NCBI RefSeq assembly: GCF_011087585.1
Contig: NZ_VJOT01000021.1
Span: 62,001 to 126,000 of the forward strand
DNA length: 64,000 nt
Source of the DNA: Neochlamydia sp. AcF84
GTDB taxonomy: Bacteria > Chlamydiota > Chlamydiia > Chlamydiales > Parachlamydiaceae
Reading direction: 5' to 3'
Shown here: in pieces, positions 9,298-18,956 of the stretch
Layout of the letters: the number at the start of each line of letters is the position of its first letter
How positions within the stretch are numbered: position 1 is the stretch's first letter
Notes under the pieces: model-generated
Seen by the model: the letters and a program-made list of their open reading frames with translations, nothing else
The model's database searches: none
What the model was told of the DNA's origin: nothing
Translations under genes and position numbers: made by a program

Positions 9298-10439
9298 AAA
9301 TTGCTTAAAAAACAATACAGCGAGTGCAGGTAATTTAGATTGATAAGGCAGAGAATAGACATTCACATTCTTATACGTTTGCTATTCGTTTAAAAGCTCT
9401 ATCATTGGGCCTGCTTAAAGGATGTCTTAAGCCTTCTTCGTTTTTGCTTTATCAATTCGTCCTCACATCAGCTTAATCATTAGATAGATCCCATTTTCAC
9501 TTGTAGGGATAAAGCTACGAAAAGCGATTCCTTTTAGCGCTCTTAACCCTTAAGATCAACCCTCGCAGCTATAAAGTTTTATGCCCTATCTACTAAAGGG
9601 GCTTTAGCCTGATTCTTTTTCTTGCCTATACTTTGCTAAAGATGTTTTTTGTCTAAAGTCTTACTTCAGCTTTAAGCTCGATTTCACTCTTACTTTTAAC
9701 TTAAAAATTCTTTTAGCTCACTTATTTCTTGCATTTACTTTCTCCTGGCACGAAAAAACAGTATAAGTTTTTAGATAGGTTTTTTAATTTTTGTTCTGCA
9801 AAGAATCAAATAGACGAAATAAAGCATGCCAGGATGCTCAGAAGATTAAAGGCTTAGTTAAAATTAAATTCCCTTCCTTTAGAAAAGAATTATACGCTTT
9901 TGAGCTACTCCTTATGTGCTCCCATACTTCATAAAATCCCTTTCGTTAAGCAGAGAGGCATCTTTTAGAGGGTTGGGTATGTATGCAGACTAAGTTTTTT
10001 AAAGCGTATTAGCTGCTCTCTTTAGGCATTTAGAAGCTGGGCTGTTGACCCTCTAGTAAGGATAGGGTAAGAAAGATAAAAACTCTTCCTTCGTTCAGAT
10101 CTTCTTTCATTTTGTAAGAGTGCTTCTAGGATTAGCTTTACTTTTACCTACTTCCTTCTTAGCGATGCACTTGATAAGAAGTCTATTAGCACATCAACTT
10201 ATTTAAAAGTAGAGAGTTAAGATGCGTTTACAGATAGAAGAAAGAGGATAACTTAGTAAATTCGGGAAAAGGAGATTGATAATTGCTCGTTTTAAAAGGC
10301 GATTTACAAACGCTATTTGGGCTTCTAGAGCTAACCATTTTTATTAAGCGAAGAAATTAATGGAAATGAGTGAACAGCTTTAAGATAAACTGCTTAGTCT
10401 ATTCAATGAACAAAGCAGCCAGTAATTTTAACTTAAATT
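9298..10439. other. Long gap without an intact gene; holds copy A of a dispersed repeat
   Basis: No frame carries a convincing gene on either strand. The stretch is AT-rich with scattered stops. Positions 9897-10010 resemble 13886-13992, and a shorter match follows around 10206-10230. I saw no RNA gene. It may be decayed coding DNA. Confidence 0.5.
9897..10010. repeat. Dispersed imperfect repeat, copy A
   Basis: About 110 nt align by eye with 13886-13992 in the same orientation. The clearest shared block is GAGGGTTGG, followed a few bases later by TATGCAG, then CTAAGTTTTTT and AAAGC. Similarity is about three quarters, with small indels. No reading frame is shared, so this is a non-coding or decayed repeat. 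Confidence 0.5.
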
Positions 10440-11123
10440 TTAAAAATTTTTTAGAACATGATTACGCTGGTAATGGCGTTCAATACCATTAGCTACTTCT
10501 TCTGGATCATCTGTCAAAGAAATTAACTTTAAATCATTTTCCGAGATACATTGTTGCGCAAGCATGGTAGATTTAATCCAATCTATTATTCCCTTCCAGT
10601 AATCCTTACCCATTAGATAGATAGGGAAGGGGTGAATCTTATGAGTTTGAATAAGTGTAAGAGCTTCAAATAATTCGTCCAAGGTGCCGTAACCACCGGG
10701 CAAAAAGACAAATCCTTGAGCATAACGAATAAACATGACCTTACGTATAAAAAAGTAGCGAAAATTTAGGCGATACTTTCTATCAATAAAAGGATTTAGC
10801 TCGGCTTCAAAAGGCAGGTCTACTCCTAATCCACAAGATTTACCCTGGGTCATTTGAGCTCCCTTATTAGAGGCTTCCATAAGGCCTGGCCCACCACCGG
10901 TAATAATAGCAAAACCTTTTTTGGCAATATGTCCTGCCACATCAATGCCTAACTTGTAATAAGGATGGTTAGCTTGTAATCTAGCGGATCCAAAGATAGA
11001 TACCGAAGGCCCGAGGGTGGTCATATTTTCAAAGCCTTCTACAAATTCGGAAATAATTCTAAATAAGCGCCATGAATCGGTTTTAAACAAATGAGCTTCA
11101 TCTTCGACATTATTATATAGCAT
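10440..11123 (-). CDS. LOG family protein (TIGR00730-type Rossmann fold)
   Basis: The motif PGGYGTLDELFEALT plus GGGPGLMEASNKGA identifies the LOG/lysine-decarboxylase-like family. Characterised members are phosphoribohydrolases that release a base from nucleoside 5'-monophosphates, including cytokinin ribotides; the substrate here is unknown. The frame opens at a TTG (11135), but GAGGAG at 11129-11134 sits just upstream of the ATG at 11123, so that ATG was chosen (227 residues). It is transcribed alone. Confidence 0.88.
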   Translation of the reverse strand: MLYNNVEDEAHLFKTDSWRLFRIISEFVEGFENMTTLGPSVSIFGSARLQANHPYYKLGIDVAGHIAKKGFAIITGGGPGLMEASNKGAQMTQGKSCGLGVDLPFEAELNPFIDRKYRLNFRYFFIRKVMFIRYAQGFVFLPGGYGTLDELFEALTLIQTHKIHPFPIYLMGKDYWKGIIDWIKSTMLAQQCISENDLKLISLTDDPEEVANGIERHYQRNHVLKNF

Positions 11124-11135
11124 GTAGCTCCTCAA

Positions 11136-11468
11136 TGAAATTAGGCATAAGTTTAGCTGTTCGTGAGTGTATGTATATAGAGATAATTTTCAACTAAAAA
11201 ATTTACAATAGGCCTTTATCTCATAAAAAGTCGCTTAAAAAATGCGCAGCCATTATTATTCACAGAAATAAAGATTAAATTTTATGTGTAGCAAAAAAAT
11301 ACGCTCTTGGAGCAGCTCTTGATGTAATTATATATTCAATAGAAGACTCGTGTTTAGGAAAAGCGTTAGCTTAAAAAGGGTTGATTCCTCTTTGGACTAT
11401 ACAGACGCGTTTACTTTAGAAGGCATGACTTAGTGATTAGAGAAAATGAAAGCAAAAGGGCTATTTAT
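11136..11468. other. 333-nt gap, nothing recognised
   Basis: The stretch between the LOG gene and queG is AT-rich. No ORF, RNA gene or clear terminator is visible. Confidence 0.5.
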
Positions 11469-12389
11469 TTACTTTAGTTTTAAGGTTTCGGCAGTATATT
11501 TTAATCCTGTAATCCCTCGGCGTTGTAAAGGTGTGCCAAATAACTTCTCAGGATTTTTCTCACATTCTTCTATCTTTTTCAAATCTAAATAAATTCCATT
11601 GCCGCTCGCGGGAGAAAAAGCTGCCGTGAGAGAGGGTAAAGTTCTTTGGTTATGAGGACAAGCCTCTTGACAAATGTCACAGCCAAAAATATAACCTGGA
11701 TTTTTTTGTTGTATTTCTAGAGGAATTGGTTTTTTAGATTCGATGAGGTGATAAGATAAGCATCTAGCAGCATCTAGCTTATAAGGGGAAGTTAAGGCCT
11801 GAGTAGGACAAGCATCTATACAACGTGTACAACTTCCACAACGCGGTAGTCGTAGAGAAATTACCGCTCCAGGTATCTCTAATGAGGTCAATATGCCTGA
11901 AAGCAGGGTGTAAGTGCCAAAACGTCGGTGGATAAGTAAAGTGTTTTTACCAAACCAACCCAATCCAGCCTGTACGGCCAAAGCTTTTTCTAAAAGGGGG
12001 CTAGAATCGCTAAATCCTTTAGCTATTCCTTGTGCACCTGCGCGTTCTTCTAGCCATTGAATGAATTTTTTTAACCGTTTACGATGCAGATGATGATAGT
12101 CTCTTCCTCTTGCATAGGAAGCTATCAAGCCTTGACCCGTAAGGAGATCTTCTTTAGGTTGCTTATAGTAGCTAAGAAAAATAAGTGCCGTCTTTGCTTG
12201 GGGGAAATATTGCTGAGGATAACAGCGTATTTCTTTTTCCATGTAGGCCAGATCTGCATGCTTTCCTTCGGCTAGCCATTCTTTGTAGGCTTGAATATCT
12301 TCTTGGCGAATATTTGCAGGCGTAATTCCTACATCATCCCAACCTAATTCTAATGCTTTTACTTTGATCTCATCAAAGGATAAAGTCAT
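11469..12389 (-). CDS. queG: Epoxyqueuosine reductase QueG
   Basis: The 306-residue protein reduces epoxyqueuosine to queuosine in tRNA, using cobalamin and two [4Fe-4S] clusters. Cluster cysteines are visible in CGSCTRCIDACP (C184, C187, C190, C194) and in CDICQEACPHN (C237, C240, C244), with C210 as an eighth. Asp128 in SDSSPLLEKA is at the expected catalytic position, followed by GLGWFGKNTLLI. The length is shorter than QueG forms with extra C-terminal repeats. Its ATG overlaps the stop of the upstream YitT gene by 4 nt (12386-12389), so translation is coupled. Together with queD it indicates a queuosine pathway or salvage branch. Confidence 0.93.
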   Translation of the reverse strand: MTLSFDEIKVKALELGWDDVGITPANIRQEDIQAYKEWLAEGKHADLAYMEKEIRCYPQQYFPQAKTALIFLSYYKQPKEDLLTGQGLIASYARGRDYHHLHRKRLKKFIQWLEERAGAQGIAKGFSDSSPLLEKALAVQAGLGWFGKNTLLIHRRFGTYTLLSGILTSLEIPGAVISLRLPRCGSCTRCIDACPTQALTSPYKLDAARCLSYHLIESKKPIPLEIQQKNPGYIFGCDICQEACPHNQRTLPSLTAAFSPASGNGIYLDLKKIEECEKNPEKLFGTPLQRRGITGLKYTAETLKLK

Positions 12390-13318
12390 TTTTTTATACT
12401 TAACATCCGCGAAAATAGCTCTTTCATACTTGTTTTTTTGTATTTTCCGGTTTGATTGCCATTGGCTACTTCATGAAGATTTTCAATAGCAATAAAAGCT
12501 GCGGGATCCTCTCTATAAATAAGCTCTTTCAGATCAGCAAGCTGAAGGCGTTCGGCGATTACATAAAGAATCTCTCGCTCATCTCCTGAAAAGCCGCCCC
12601 GTCCATACATGATGGTTAGCCCTAAACCTAGTTCATGTACGATAGCATTGGCAATAATTTCTGATTTGGAAGAAATAATAATGACCGATTTAGTTTCATC
12701 TAAACCTACAATGACAGTATCCATAATTTTGCTAACTACCATGTAGGTAATTAAAGAGAGAAGAGGAGGATGCCAATCTTTAAAGGCAATTCCAGCAGCA
12801 CTAAATACAAAAATATTAATAACCAAGACCACCTGTCCAACGGTAAAGCCAGTGAGGCGATTACTAATAATTCCTAAAATTTCTGTACCATCAAGACAGC
12901 CACCGTAGCGAATGATTAAGCCTATGCCTATTCCCAAAAGCGCCCCCCCAATCACTACTACCTCAAGCGTTTCTCCTTTAAATTCTGCCCATGGCATATA
13001 ATGCTCAATAAAAAAAATAAAGCCGGTAAAGAAAAGAAGAGCAAAAAACATATGAAGGACAAAAACTTTGCCTATGTATCTGTAAGCCAGAAAAACAAAG
13101 GGCAAGTTTAAAGCAAAAGTAAAATATCCTAAATATTGAGTGCCAAAAATATTAGCGCATACCATGGCTATTCCTACAATTCCTCCATCGATTAAACGGT
13201 TGGGAATCAGAAAAACTTGAATCGCAAAAGCAGCTAAAAAAGCACCTGCAATCAAAAAGATATAAATAATAAGCTCTGAACCGATGGATTTAGCGCTAGC
13301 TGAGGTAGGATGGTGCAT
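12386..13318 (-). CDS. YitT family membrane protein (DUF161 plus DUF2179)
   Basis: The 310-residue protein has about five or six hydrophobic segments in residues 15-190. A soluble C-terminal domain contains SVIIISSKSEIIANAIVHELG and GRGGFSGDEREILYVI, the DUF2179 signature. IRYGGCLDGTEILGII is typical of the YitT/DUF161 core. The transported substrate is not established for this family. The stop overlaps the queG start by 4 nt, so the two form an operon, though no functional link to queuosine is obvious. Confidence 0.88.
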   Translation of the reverse strand: MHHPTSASAKSIGSELIIYIFLIAGAFLAAFAIQVFLIPNRLIDGGIVGIAMVCANIFGTQYLGYFTFALNLPFVFLAYRYIGKVFVLHMFFALLFFTGFIFFIEHYMPWAEFKGETLEVVVIGGALLGIGIGLIIRYGGCLDGTEILGIISNRLTGFTVGQVVLVINIFVFSAAGIAFKDWHPPLLSLITYMVVSKIMDTVIVGLDETKSVIIISSKSEIIANAIVHELGLGLTIMYGRGGFSGDEREILYVIAERLQLADLKELIYREDPAAFIAIENLHEVANGNQTGKYKKTSMKELFSRMLSIKK

Positions 13319-13578
13319 AATCTAAAAATAGTTAAGGGTTTGTCAAAGAAAACATTATAAATAAAATCTAACTAAATGTAAAGAAAAAGATGAGGCTATT
13401 TTGAAGATTATTGACTACCCTTAAGGATTTTTTTTTAGGCTCTTTGCTTAGCTCATTAAAAAGGATAAATTTTTTATAATGAGTTGGTTATTAGCGCAGA
13501 GCACTAATTTTCCTAAGAAATTGCGAAAATGCTTGAGATTAAATAACCCTAAAATGTATATTGAATGCTTCCTTTTGA

Positions 13579-13651
13579 GGGCGTATAGCTCAGTTGGTAG
13601 AGCTCCTGTCTTACACACAGGTGGTCATAGGTTCGAGTCCTGTTGCGCCCA
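13579..13651 (+). tRNA. tRNA-Val (anticodon TAC)
   Basis: A cloverleaf folds with acceptor GGGCGTA pairing TGCGCCC (one G-T pair), D arm GCTC/GAGC, anticodon stem CCTGT/ACAGG with loop CTTACAC, and T arm around GGTTCGAGTCC. The anticodon TAC reads valine GUN codons. CCA is not encoded. It is 11 nt before tRNA-Asp. Confidence 0.96.
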
Positions 13652-13662
13652 ACTATGCATAC

Positions 13663-13736
13663 GCGGGAGTAGTTCAATTGGTTAGAGCACCGGCTTGTCA
13701 CGCCGGAAGTTGCGGGTTCGAGTCCCGTCTCCCGCG
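13663..13736 (+). tRNA. tRNA-Asp (anticodon GTC)
   Basis: Acceptor GCGGGAG pairs CTCCCGC. The anticodon stem CCGGC/GCCGG encloses TTGTCAC, giving GTC. The T arm is GCGGG-TTCGAGT-CCCGT. The discriminator is G, as usual for tRNA-Asp. It probably shares a transcript with tRNA-Val, and a short T-rich run follows. Confidence 0.97.
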
Positions 13737-14204
13737 TTTCTTTTAATCCTTTCACTTAATTTTTCTTAAAAAAGTTAATTTACCTTAAACCTTAGTATCA
13801 CTAACCATCCCCCTTTATTAATTGAGTGATTTTCCTCAAAGCTTTTCCAAGCTGGCGAGAAGGAGAGCTCTAAAAAGTTGTGAATGCACTTTTGAGATAC
13901 TTTTTATGCAGCTTTATACAAACCCCTCGAACTAAGTAGAGAGACATGTTTCAGAGGGTTGGTTATGCAGGCTAAGTTTTTTCAAAGCTTATCACTATTA
14001 TTACTGCATATTCAGTAAACCTTTAAAAATAAAGAAGACAAGATGCGAGCCCAAGATTTTTTACCGGACATTATAAAGTCTTAAAAATTGAGAGTAAAAG
14101 CAAGAGCTGCTGGAATTGATAGCCAAGTAGGAAAGTTTTTACTAGAGTTGATATAATTCATTAAATAAAAAAAGCTTTATTTTTAACTTCTCTTATTGTT
14201 TTTC
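13737..14204. other. 468-nt gap with copy B of the dispersed repeat
   Basis: No ORF of interest is present. Positions 13886-13992 match 9897-10010 and 14035-14050 weakly extends the match. No further RNA gene was seen after tRNA-Asp. Confidence 0.5.
13886..13992. repeat. Dispersed imperfect repeat, copy B
   Basis: Same-orientation counterpart of 9897-10010. Shared blocks include CTTTTGAG near the left end, AGAGGGTTGG in the middle and CTAAGTTTTTT near the right end, separated by small indels. Confidence 0.5.
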
Positions 14205-14999
14205 TTAAGGTCTAGCTTGTAAATTTAGATGATTTTCAAAATGGCTTTTTGCATCATTGAGATGAGCTAAATCTGTTAATTCTCCTACATGCACAGGTAC
14301 TGCCGCAATATATCCACGGGCAAGCCAAGAAATATCGCTATCCTCATGTTCTTCGAATTGCTGCAGTTTAGCACCTAACCAATAATAAGAATGTCCTTCC
14401 GCAGGATGATTACGCTCTAACGGATCTTCAGCCCAAAATTCTTTCCCTTGGCGAGTCAGCTTGAAGCCTTTAATCTCATGTTGATAAGTGGGAAAGTTAA
14501 CATTTAGCAAGCTACCCGAGGGTAGTGGATGCTTTACCACATACTCCACTAAAAGAGGTACATAGTGTTCTACCTTTTGATAGTCAGTATTGAAGTAATC
14601 TACGCAAGAAAAGGCAATGCCAGGCACACCTTGAATAATACCTTCAATAGTACCTCCTACGGTGCCACTATACATTAAGTTGCGGCCAGCGTTGGATCCA
14701 CGATTAATCCCCGAGACAATTAAATCTGGTTTCTTATCAAGAATTACTTTAAGTCCCATCTTTATGCAATCAGCAGGAGTGCCTGTAAGACTCCAGGCTT
14801 GGGTTTGGCCCTCCCATTCAACCTGATGCAAACGAAGAGGGTTACGAACGGTAATGCTAACACCGACTGCTGATTGTTCGGTTGCAGGCGCCACGATCGT
14901 TATATCTGCAAAATCTTTTAAAGCATTCCAAAGATGTCGAATACCAGGGGCATAAATGCCATCATCATTGGTTATAAGTAAATGAGGCCGTTTAGACAT
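14205..14999 (-). CDS. surE: 5'-nucleotidase SurE
   Basis: The 264-residue protein carries the SurE hallmarks: LLITNDDGIYAPGIRHL at the N-terminus (metal-binding Asp-Asp), GTPADCIKMGL, and VSGINRGSNAGRNLMYSGTVG. SurE is a metal-dependent phosphatase of nucleoside 5'- and 3'-monophosphates and of short polyphosphate, linked to stationary-phase survival. The length is normal (about 250-260). It stands alone on the minus strand, divergent from the unknown gene at 15150. Confidence 0.95.
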   Translation of the reverse strand: MSKRPHLLITNDDGIYAPGIRHLWNALKDFADITIVAPATEQSAVGVSITVRNPLRLHQVEWEGQTQAWSLTGTPADCIKMGLKVILDKKPDLIVSGINRGSNAGRNLMYSGTVGGTIEGIIQGVPGIAFSCVDYFNTDYQKVEHYVPLLVEYVVKHPLPSGSLLNVNFPTYQHEIKGFKLTRQGKEFWAEDPLERNHPAEGHSYYWLGAKLQQFEEHEDSDISWLARGYIAAVPVHVGELTDLAHLNDAKSHFENHLNLQARP

Positions 15000-15149
15000 G
15001 TTAAAACCATCTCAGTTGAACAGCAAATATAAATGTTTTTTAATGATAAGTCAATCATAATAATCATATTAACTTCTTTAAGAATTATCGCCTGACAAAA
15101 ATAAAACTATGCGGTAAAGTGCGTTTTTACCGGATATTGATATAATTTT

Positions 15150-16172
15150 ATGGCACCCAAGAAACCTAATCCTTCGACTGCTCGAGATTCCTTTATAAAA
15201 GAGCCTACAAAAAAACGTTTGACCATTTTGGCTCGCTTTGTAGATAGAATACGTTCAACTTTTCAAAGATTTCAAAGTAAACCCCCACAGGAGCATCCTC
15301 TGGTGGGGAGAATACAGGATCTGCAATCTAAAGCTAGCGCGGTGCTAATTCAATTACAAGCTATTAAGAATGAACTTTATAAAGAAATTGATGCAGAAGC
15401 TTTTGTTTACATTGAAGAGGTGATAGATCCGCTGATTAAGGAGGTTTCTCGTCTACATAAATCTATAGAGCAGCCACGCTCGGTTTTGCATCAAGCAAAA
15501 ACTTATCAGCGTTATAACCAATGGGTAGAAAAAGCTAAGTTATGGATTCAAATTTGTTCGAAGACTACCGATAAAGAAGCTCTTTTTAAGGCTGTTATCC
15601 GCTATACGATCGATGAATTTCTTGAAGTGATAGACAGAGATGTACAAGTCATCACTGATTATCAAGAGCATATGCTAGAGGCTCTTTCGATAGATGAAGA
15701 GGAAAAGATAAATTTAGCCCAACGTCTTGATGTTCGTTTGCAATCTTATCTTCATGCTCTTAACGCCCTAAAGATAAAACCAGAAAATCTTCCCTTAAAA
15801 GAGATTGCTGTATGGAAAGCTCAAGTTGACAAGCGCCGCGAAAAATATTTCGATGCAGCTCTTCATGCAATTGATAAAATTGTGAACCAGTCATTACCTG
15901 ACTTACATGGTGATGAAGAAAATGAAGAGTTGAAAGATGTGCTTATCCAGATTGCCTACTTAGAGAAACATATTCCTCCTTGGTATGATGAAATTAACCT
16001 AGCCGAAACGCTAACTTTTAATCAGAAAGCTGCTTTTAAATCTCAACTTGAATTATGGGAACAAAAAATCCATCGTTTAAATTTAGATCTACGTTTAACC
16101 CCTGAGCTAATTGAGCGCCTTAAAACTCTTAATGAAATCATTCATTATGCTCAGCATAAGCTGATGCCTTAA
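15150..16172 (+). CDS. Unknown helical protein, 340 residues
   Basis: I do not recognise this protein. The N-terminus is basic (KKPNPSTARD, then EPTKKRL) and the remainder is strongly helix-prone with many Gln, Glu, Lys and Leu. It suggests an all-helical soluble protein with coiled-coil segments, such as residues 55-105 and 290-335. There is no signal peptide, membrane segment or catalytic motif. It converges on the 617-residue gene with a 70-nt gap. Confidence 0.7.
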   Translation: MAPKKPNPSTARDSFIKEPTKKRLTILARFVDRIRSTFQRFQSKPPQEHPLVGRIQDLQSKASAVLIQLQAIKNELYKEIDAEAFVYIEEVIDPLIKEVSRLHKSIEQPRSVLHQAKTYQRYNQWVEKAKLWIQICSKTTDKEALFKAVIRYTIDEFLEVIDRDVQVITDYQEHMLEALSIDEEEKINLAQRLDVRLQSYLHALNALKIKPENLPLKEIAVWKAQVDKRREKYFDAALHAIDKIVNQSLPDLHGDEENEELKDVLIQIAYLEKHIPPWYDEINLAETLTFNQKAAFKSQLELWEQKIHRLNLDLRLTPELIERLKTLNEIIHYAQHKLMP

Positions 16173-16242
16173 AAAGAAATACTCGTTCAGCTAATCAATC
16201 TTTTTATCTTTAAGCTTCTAAGAGTTGTTGGCTGGTAAAATT

Positions 16243-18096
16243 TTAAAAAATATAGTCGCCAGCAATTTCTCGCTTGCTTTGCCCATCTAATACATGAAAT
16301 ATGCGTAGCTTATTAAGGGTAAGGGGGGATAGTTGCCCTGAAGGGATGTAAACTATCTTTTTGCCATAGCGGCGTGCAAAGCTTTTTAATAGGGAGCGGG
16401 GTGGCTGATTGGCAACATAAACTACTAGCGATTGGACAGCATAGTCAATAGCCGCCATAAGAAGCACTTCAGCTTTAGAAGTACAATTTTGATAATCAGC
16501 GTCGGACCATATATCAAACATTCTACGGGGAGGATATGACATCATAAAACCCCCATACTGGCAACGCGAGATGCCAGGTCCGACCACATTGGCATGGAGA
16601 TCAGTAGCGTAAAAAGCCATATCGGATTCCTGACTATGTTCTCCTAGCCAAGTCGTGCGCCAGGGAAATTTTTCTAGGTAAAGTTCATTTTCTTTAGGGG
16701 AATCTTCATCAAATATTACTACTATTGACCCTACTCCGCCTGGAGGCTTCCCTGAAACTTTGACATACAGCTTCTTTTCATGCCAATGGCGAATCGTTTC
16801 TCTAGTATCGATCCCATCTTCTAGGCTTGAAGAAAAAGGAATGATGCGAGCAGCTTCTTCGCGCATCAGCTGAGTGCCCTTCTTCTTTAAGAAATCCCCA
16901 AATTTTTCAATCACTAGGTCTTCTGGAGGATACGAACAAATACTAAACATGGGAGGGGGTCTAAAATGAAGCTGTGCGCGATTTTTGCGTTGCTTATGAA
17001 AGGTTAAATCTTTCCTGCTTTTTTCTTTCCTATGAAAACGAATGCTTTTACTAGCTCCCCAGATATCTTCAATAGATAAATCAATTTCAGGAAGCTGATC
17101 TACGTTACGTCTATAGGGATACTCTGTTGCCAAAGCCCATACTTCATAGGCATAATTGTGATCTACACATCCTTTGGCAGCGCTGATTAGCTGATATAAA
17201 TCGGGTAAAAGTTGCTGATGGAGTAAGGCATAGTTGCGAGAAAATTTCATGATATTGCGCAAATTATAGCCTGGAAAACTGTTTCCTGTATTCTTAGTAT
17301 AATTTATAGCGGCACCTTTAAAAAGATTATAAATGAGCTTTTGACGGTCAGGGGGAAAAGAAGAAAAAGCAAGCTCTTCTCTATTTTTTAAAGGAAAAGC
17401 ATACCTGGCTTGTTCATAATTTTTAGTGATCCATCCATATTCTGCCATAACTTCTTGGGTAGATGATTCCGACAGGGTAAGTAGCTCAATATGCTCTCTT
17501 GGTGCATGCTTTAGGGGAGCAAAAGAAACTCTATCTATCAATGAAAGGATATTTTCTATGTGCGACATGCCTGCTATAAAAAGTATTCTTTCATAGCTAA
17601 AAGAGAGTTCTTTTAGGCGTCTTGCCATGAACAACTCCCGCTGTTGATCAACAGTACTTTTGATTGATTTTTCTAAGAAGAAATCCTTATATGCTTTGTA
17701 ATAATTTTCTAACCCTATTTTGTGTATGGCATAAGTATCAGGCATATATTCTATATTATCAGGATAATCATCGACATCAAGGTCGATACAATAGGCAGGA
17801 ATTTGAGCCTCCAGGGCACTGCGCAAACCTTCAAAAGCAGGATCGCAAGGTTCACACATATAATAGATAGGCGCATGATCTTTATTGTAGCACATCACTA
17901 CACTAATATCGGGTAGACGAGAGGCGGCATGCAATAATTGTAGCTGCATAGTTTCTGCAAGTTCCACTGCAACGCAATCAGGTTGAATAACCTCAAACGC
18001 TATACGTACCTGAGCTGCCATTTCCATCTTATAATGAAGAATGGGGACTGCAAAGACAGCTCCTTTCTGAATATAAAAGGCTTGTAGATTGTTCAT
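16243..18096 (-). CDS. Two-part protein with TraB/ChaN-like N-terminal region, partner of MoxR ATPase
   Basis: The 617-residue product starts 5 nt after the MoxR-like ATPase gene, so the two are one operon. The N-terminal part (about residues 10-200) has PILHYKMEMA with His21, then QPDCVAVELAETM with Glu45, and later LFIAGMSHIENIL with His179. That spacing recalls the TraB/PrgY, ChaN and EreA superfamily, and the DUF5682-type proteins I remember beside MoxR ATPases. A basic linker lies near residues 350-375. The C-terminal part contains a glycine patch (SGKPPGGVGSIVVIF) and conserved-looking FPWRTTWLGEHSQESDM and CQYGGFMMSYPPRRMF; I cannot assign it. No VWA MIDAS motif was found, although MoxR proteins usually pair with VWA proteins. 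The resemblance is motif-level only. Confidence 0.6.
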   Translation of the reverse strand: MNNLQAFYIQKGAVFAVPILHYKMEMAAQVRIAFEVIQPDCVAVELAETMQLQLLHAASRLPDISVVMCYNKDHAPIYYMCEPCDPAFEGLRSALEAQIPAYCIDLDVDDYPDNIEYMPDTYAIHKIGLENYYKAYKDFFLEKSIKSTVDQQRELFMARRLKELSFSYERILFIAGMSHIENILSLIDRVSFAPLKHAPREHIELLTLSESSTQEVMAEYGWITKNYEQARYAFPLKNREELAFSSFPPDRQKLIYNLFKGAAINYTKNTGNSFPGYNLRNIMKFSRNYALLHQQLLPDLYQLISAAKGCVDHNYAYEVWALATEYPYRRNVDQLPEIDLSIEDIWGASKSIRFHRKEKSRKDLTFHKQRKNRAQLHFRPPPMFSICSYPPEDLVIEKFGDFLKKKGTQLMREEAARIIPFSSSLEDGIDTRETIRHWHEKKLYVKVSGKPPGGVGSIVVIFDEDSPKENELYLEKFPWRTTWLGEHSQESDMAFYATDLHANVVGPGISRCQYGGFMMSYPPRRMFDIWSDADYQNCTSKAEVLLMAAIDYAVQSLVVYVANQPPRSLLKSFARRYGKKIVYIPSGQLSPLTLNKLRIFHVLDGQSKREIAGDYIF

Positions 18097-18101
18097 AAAT
18101 T

Positions 18102-18956
18102 TTACATGAGGTGAGTAAGTGCTTCATCGCCAAGCGTCATAAGAACAGCTTGACGTAGCAAATTATCAATATTGATTTTACTGTTTTCTAAAGTTTTTAG
18201 CCTTTTCGCAGCATAACGGGCAATATTGATGCCATCCCTAATAGTATAATTTTCAGCGTTAGTATGGGCTTTTTGTAAAAAATTAATAACATAATCAACA
18301 ATATACTCATCAATAAAAGGTAGATTTTCTTTAAGAATGCGTTTTTCTTCCTCAGCTTCGGGAAAATCTAGATAGATCTGAGGTTGTAAACGGCTGTGAA
18401 TATATTCCGGAATTTCAAAAGTCGAAGCATCATCGTTCATCGTAATACAGATGCGGAAGCCAGGGTCTGCCGTTACTTTAAGGCCAGCTACAATGGATTC
18501 AATATAGCGTCTTGTGTCGAGAAGGGGAGCAAGTGATGCCCATGACTTTTCACTCATGCGATTAGCTTCATCAAGAATACAGACACCCCCTCGTAGCATG
18601 GCGGTAACTAAAGCGGAAGCTACATAGCGGATTCCGCCTGCTTTATCTATCACAGGGCTAATAAGTAAATCTTCTGGACGTGTATCCATCGTGCATTGAA
18701 AAATATAAACCTCCTTATCTAGCTTTTTTGCTGCCGCATAGGCAAGGGTAGTTTTGCCGACTCCCGGCTTGCCAATTAAGCGAGGGTTTAAAGGGATATC
18801 TTTTTCATCAATTACCAACCAAGCTGCTAGAAGTTGATCCAATACATCAGTTTGACCTATCCATTGAAAGCTGAATTGGTCAGGAAATCCTAAAGCAATT
18901 TCGACTCCTTGAATAGTGATATGATTTTCGTGCTCATTGGGCCTGGAATAAGCCAT
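18102..18956 (-). CDS. MoxR-type AAA+ ATPase
   Basis: The 284-residue ATPase has Walker A GKPGVGKT (residues 62-69), Walker B GVCILDEANRM with Asp129-Glu130, a sensor-1 Asn in ICITMNDD, and an arginine-finger region near YIHSRLQPQIYLDFPE. This layout fits the MoxR/RavA branch, chaperone-like ATPases that remodel or mature partner proteins. The 617-residue protein encoded 5 nt downstream is the likely partner. No upstream gene shares the strand closely, since the ttcA-like gene ends 240 nt away. Confidence 0.9.
   Translation of the reverse strand: MAYSRPNEHENHITIQGVEIALGFPDQFSFQWIGQTDVLDQLLAAWLVIDEKDIPLNPRLIGKPGVGKTTLAYAAAKKLDKEVYIFQCTMDTRPEDLLISPVIDKAGGIRYVASALVTAMLRGGVCILDEANRMSEKSWASLAPLLDTRRYIESIVAGLKVTADPGFRICITMNDDASTFEIPEYIHSRLQPQIYLDFPEAEEEKRILKENLPFIDEYIVDYVINFLQKAHTNAENYTIRDGINIARYAAKRLKTLENSKINIDNLLRQAVLMTLGDEALTHLM

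Noticed and set aside
13479-13755. ORFs overlapping tRNA-Val and tRNA-Asp on both strands
   Set aside because: Their sequences are translated tRNA genes (for example AYSSVGRAPVLHTGGHRFES), a common annotation artefact.
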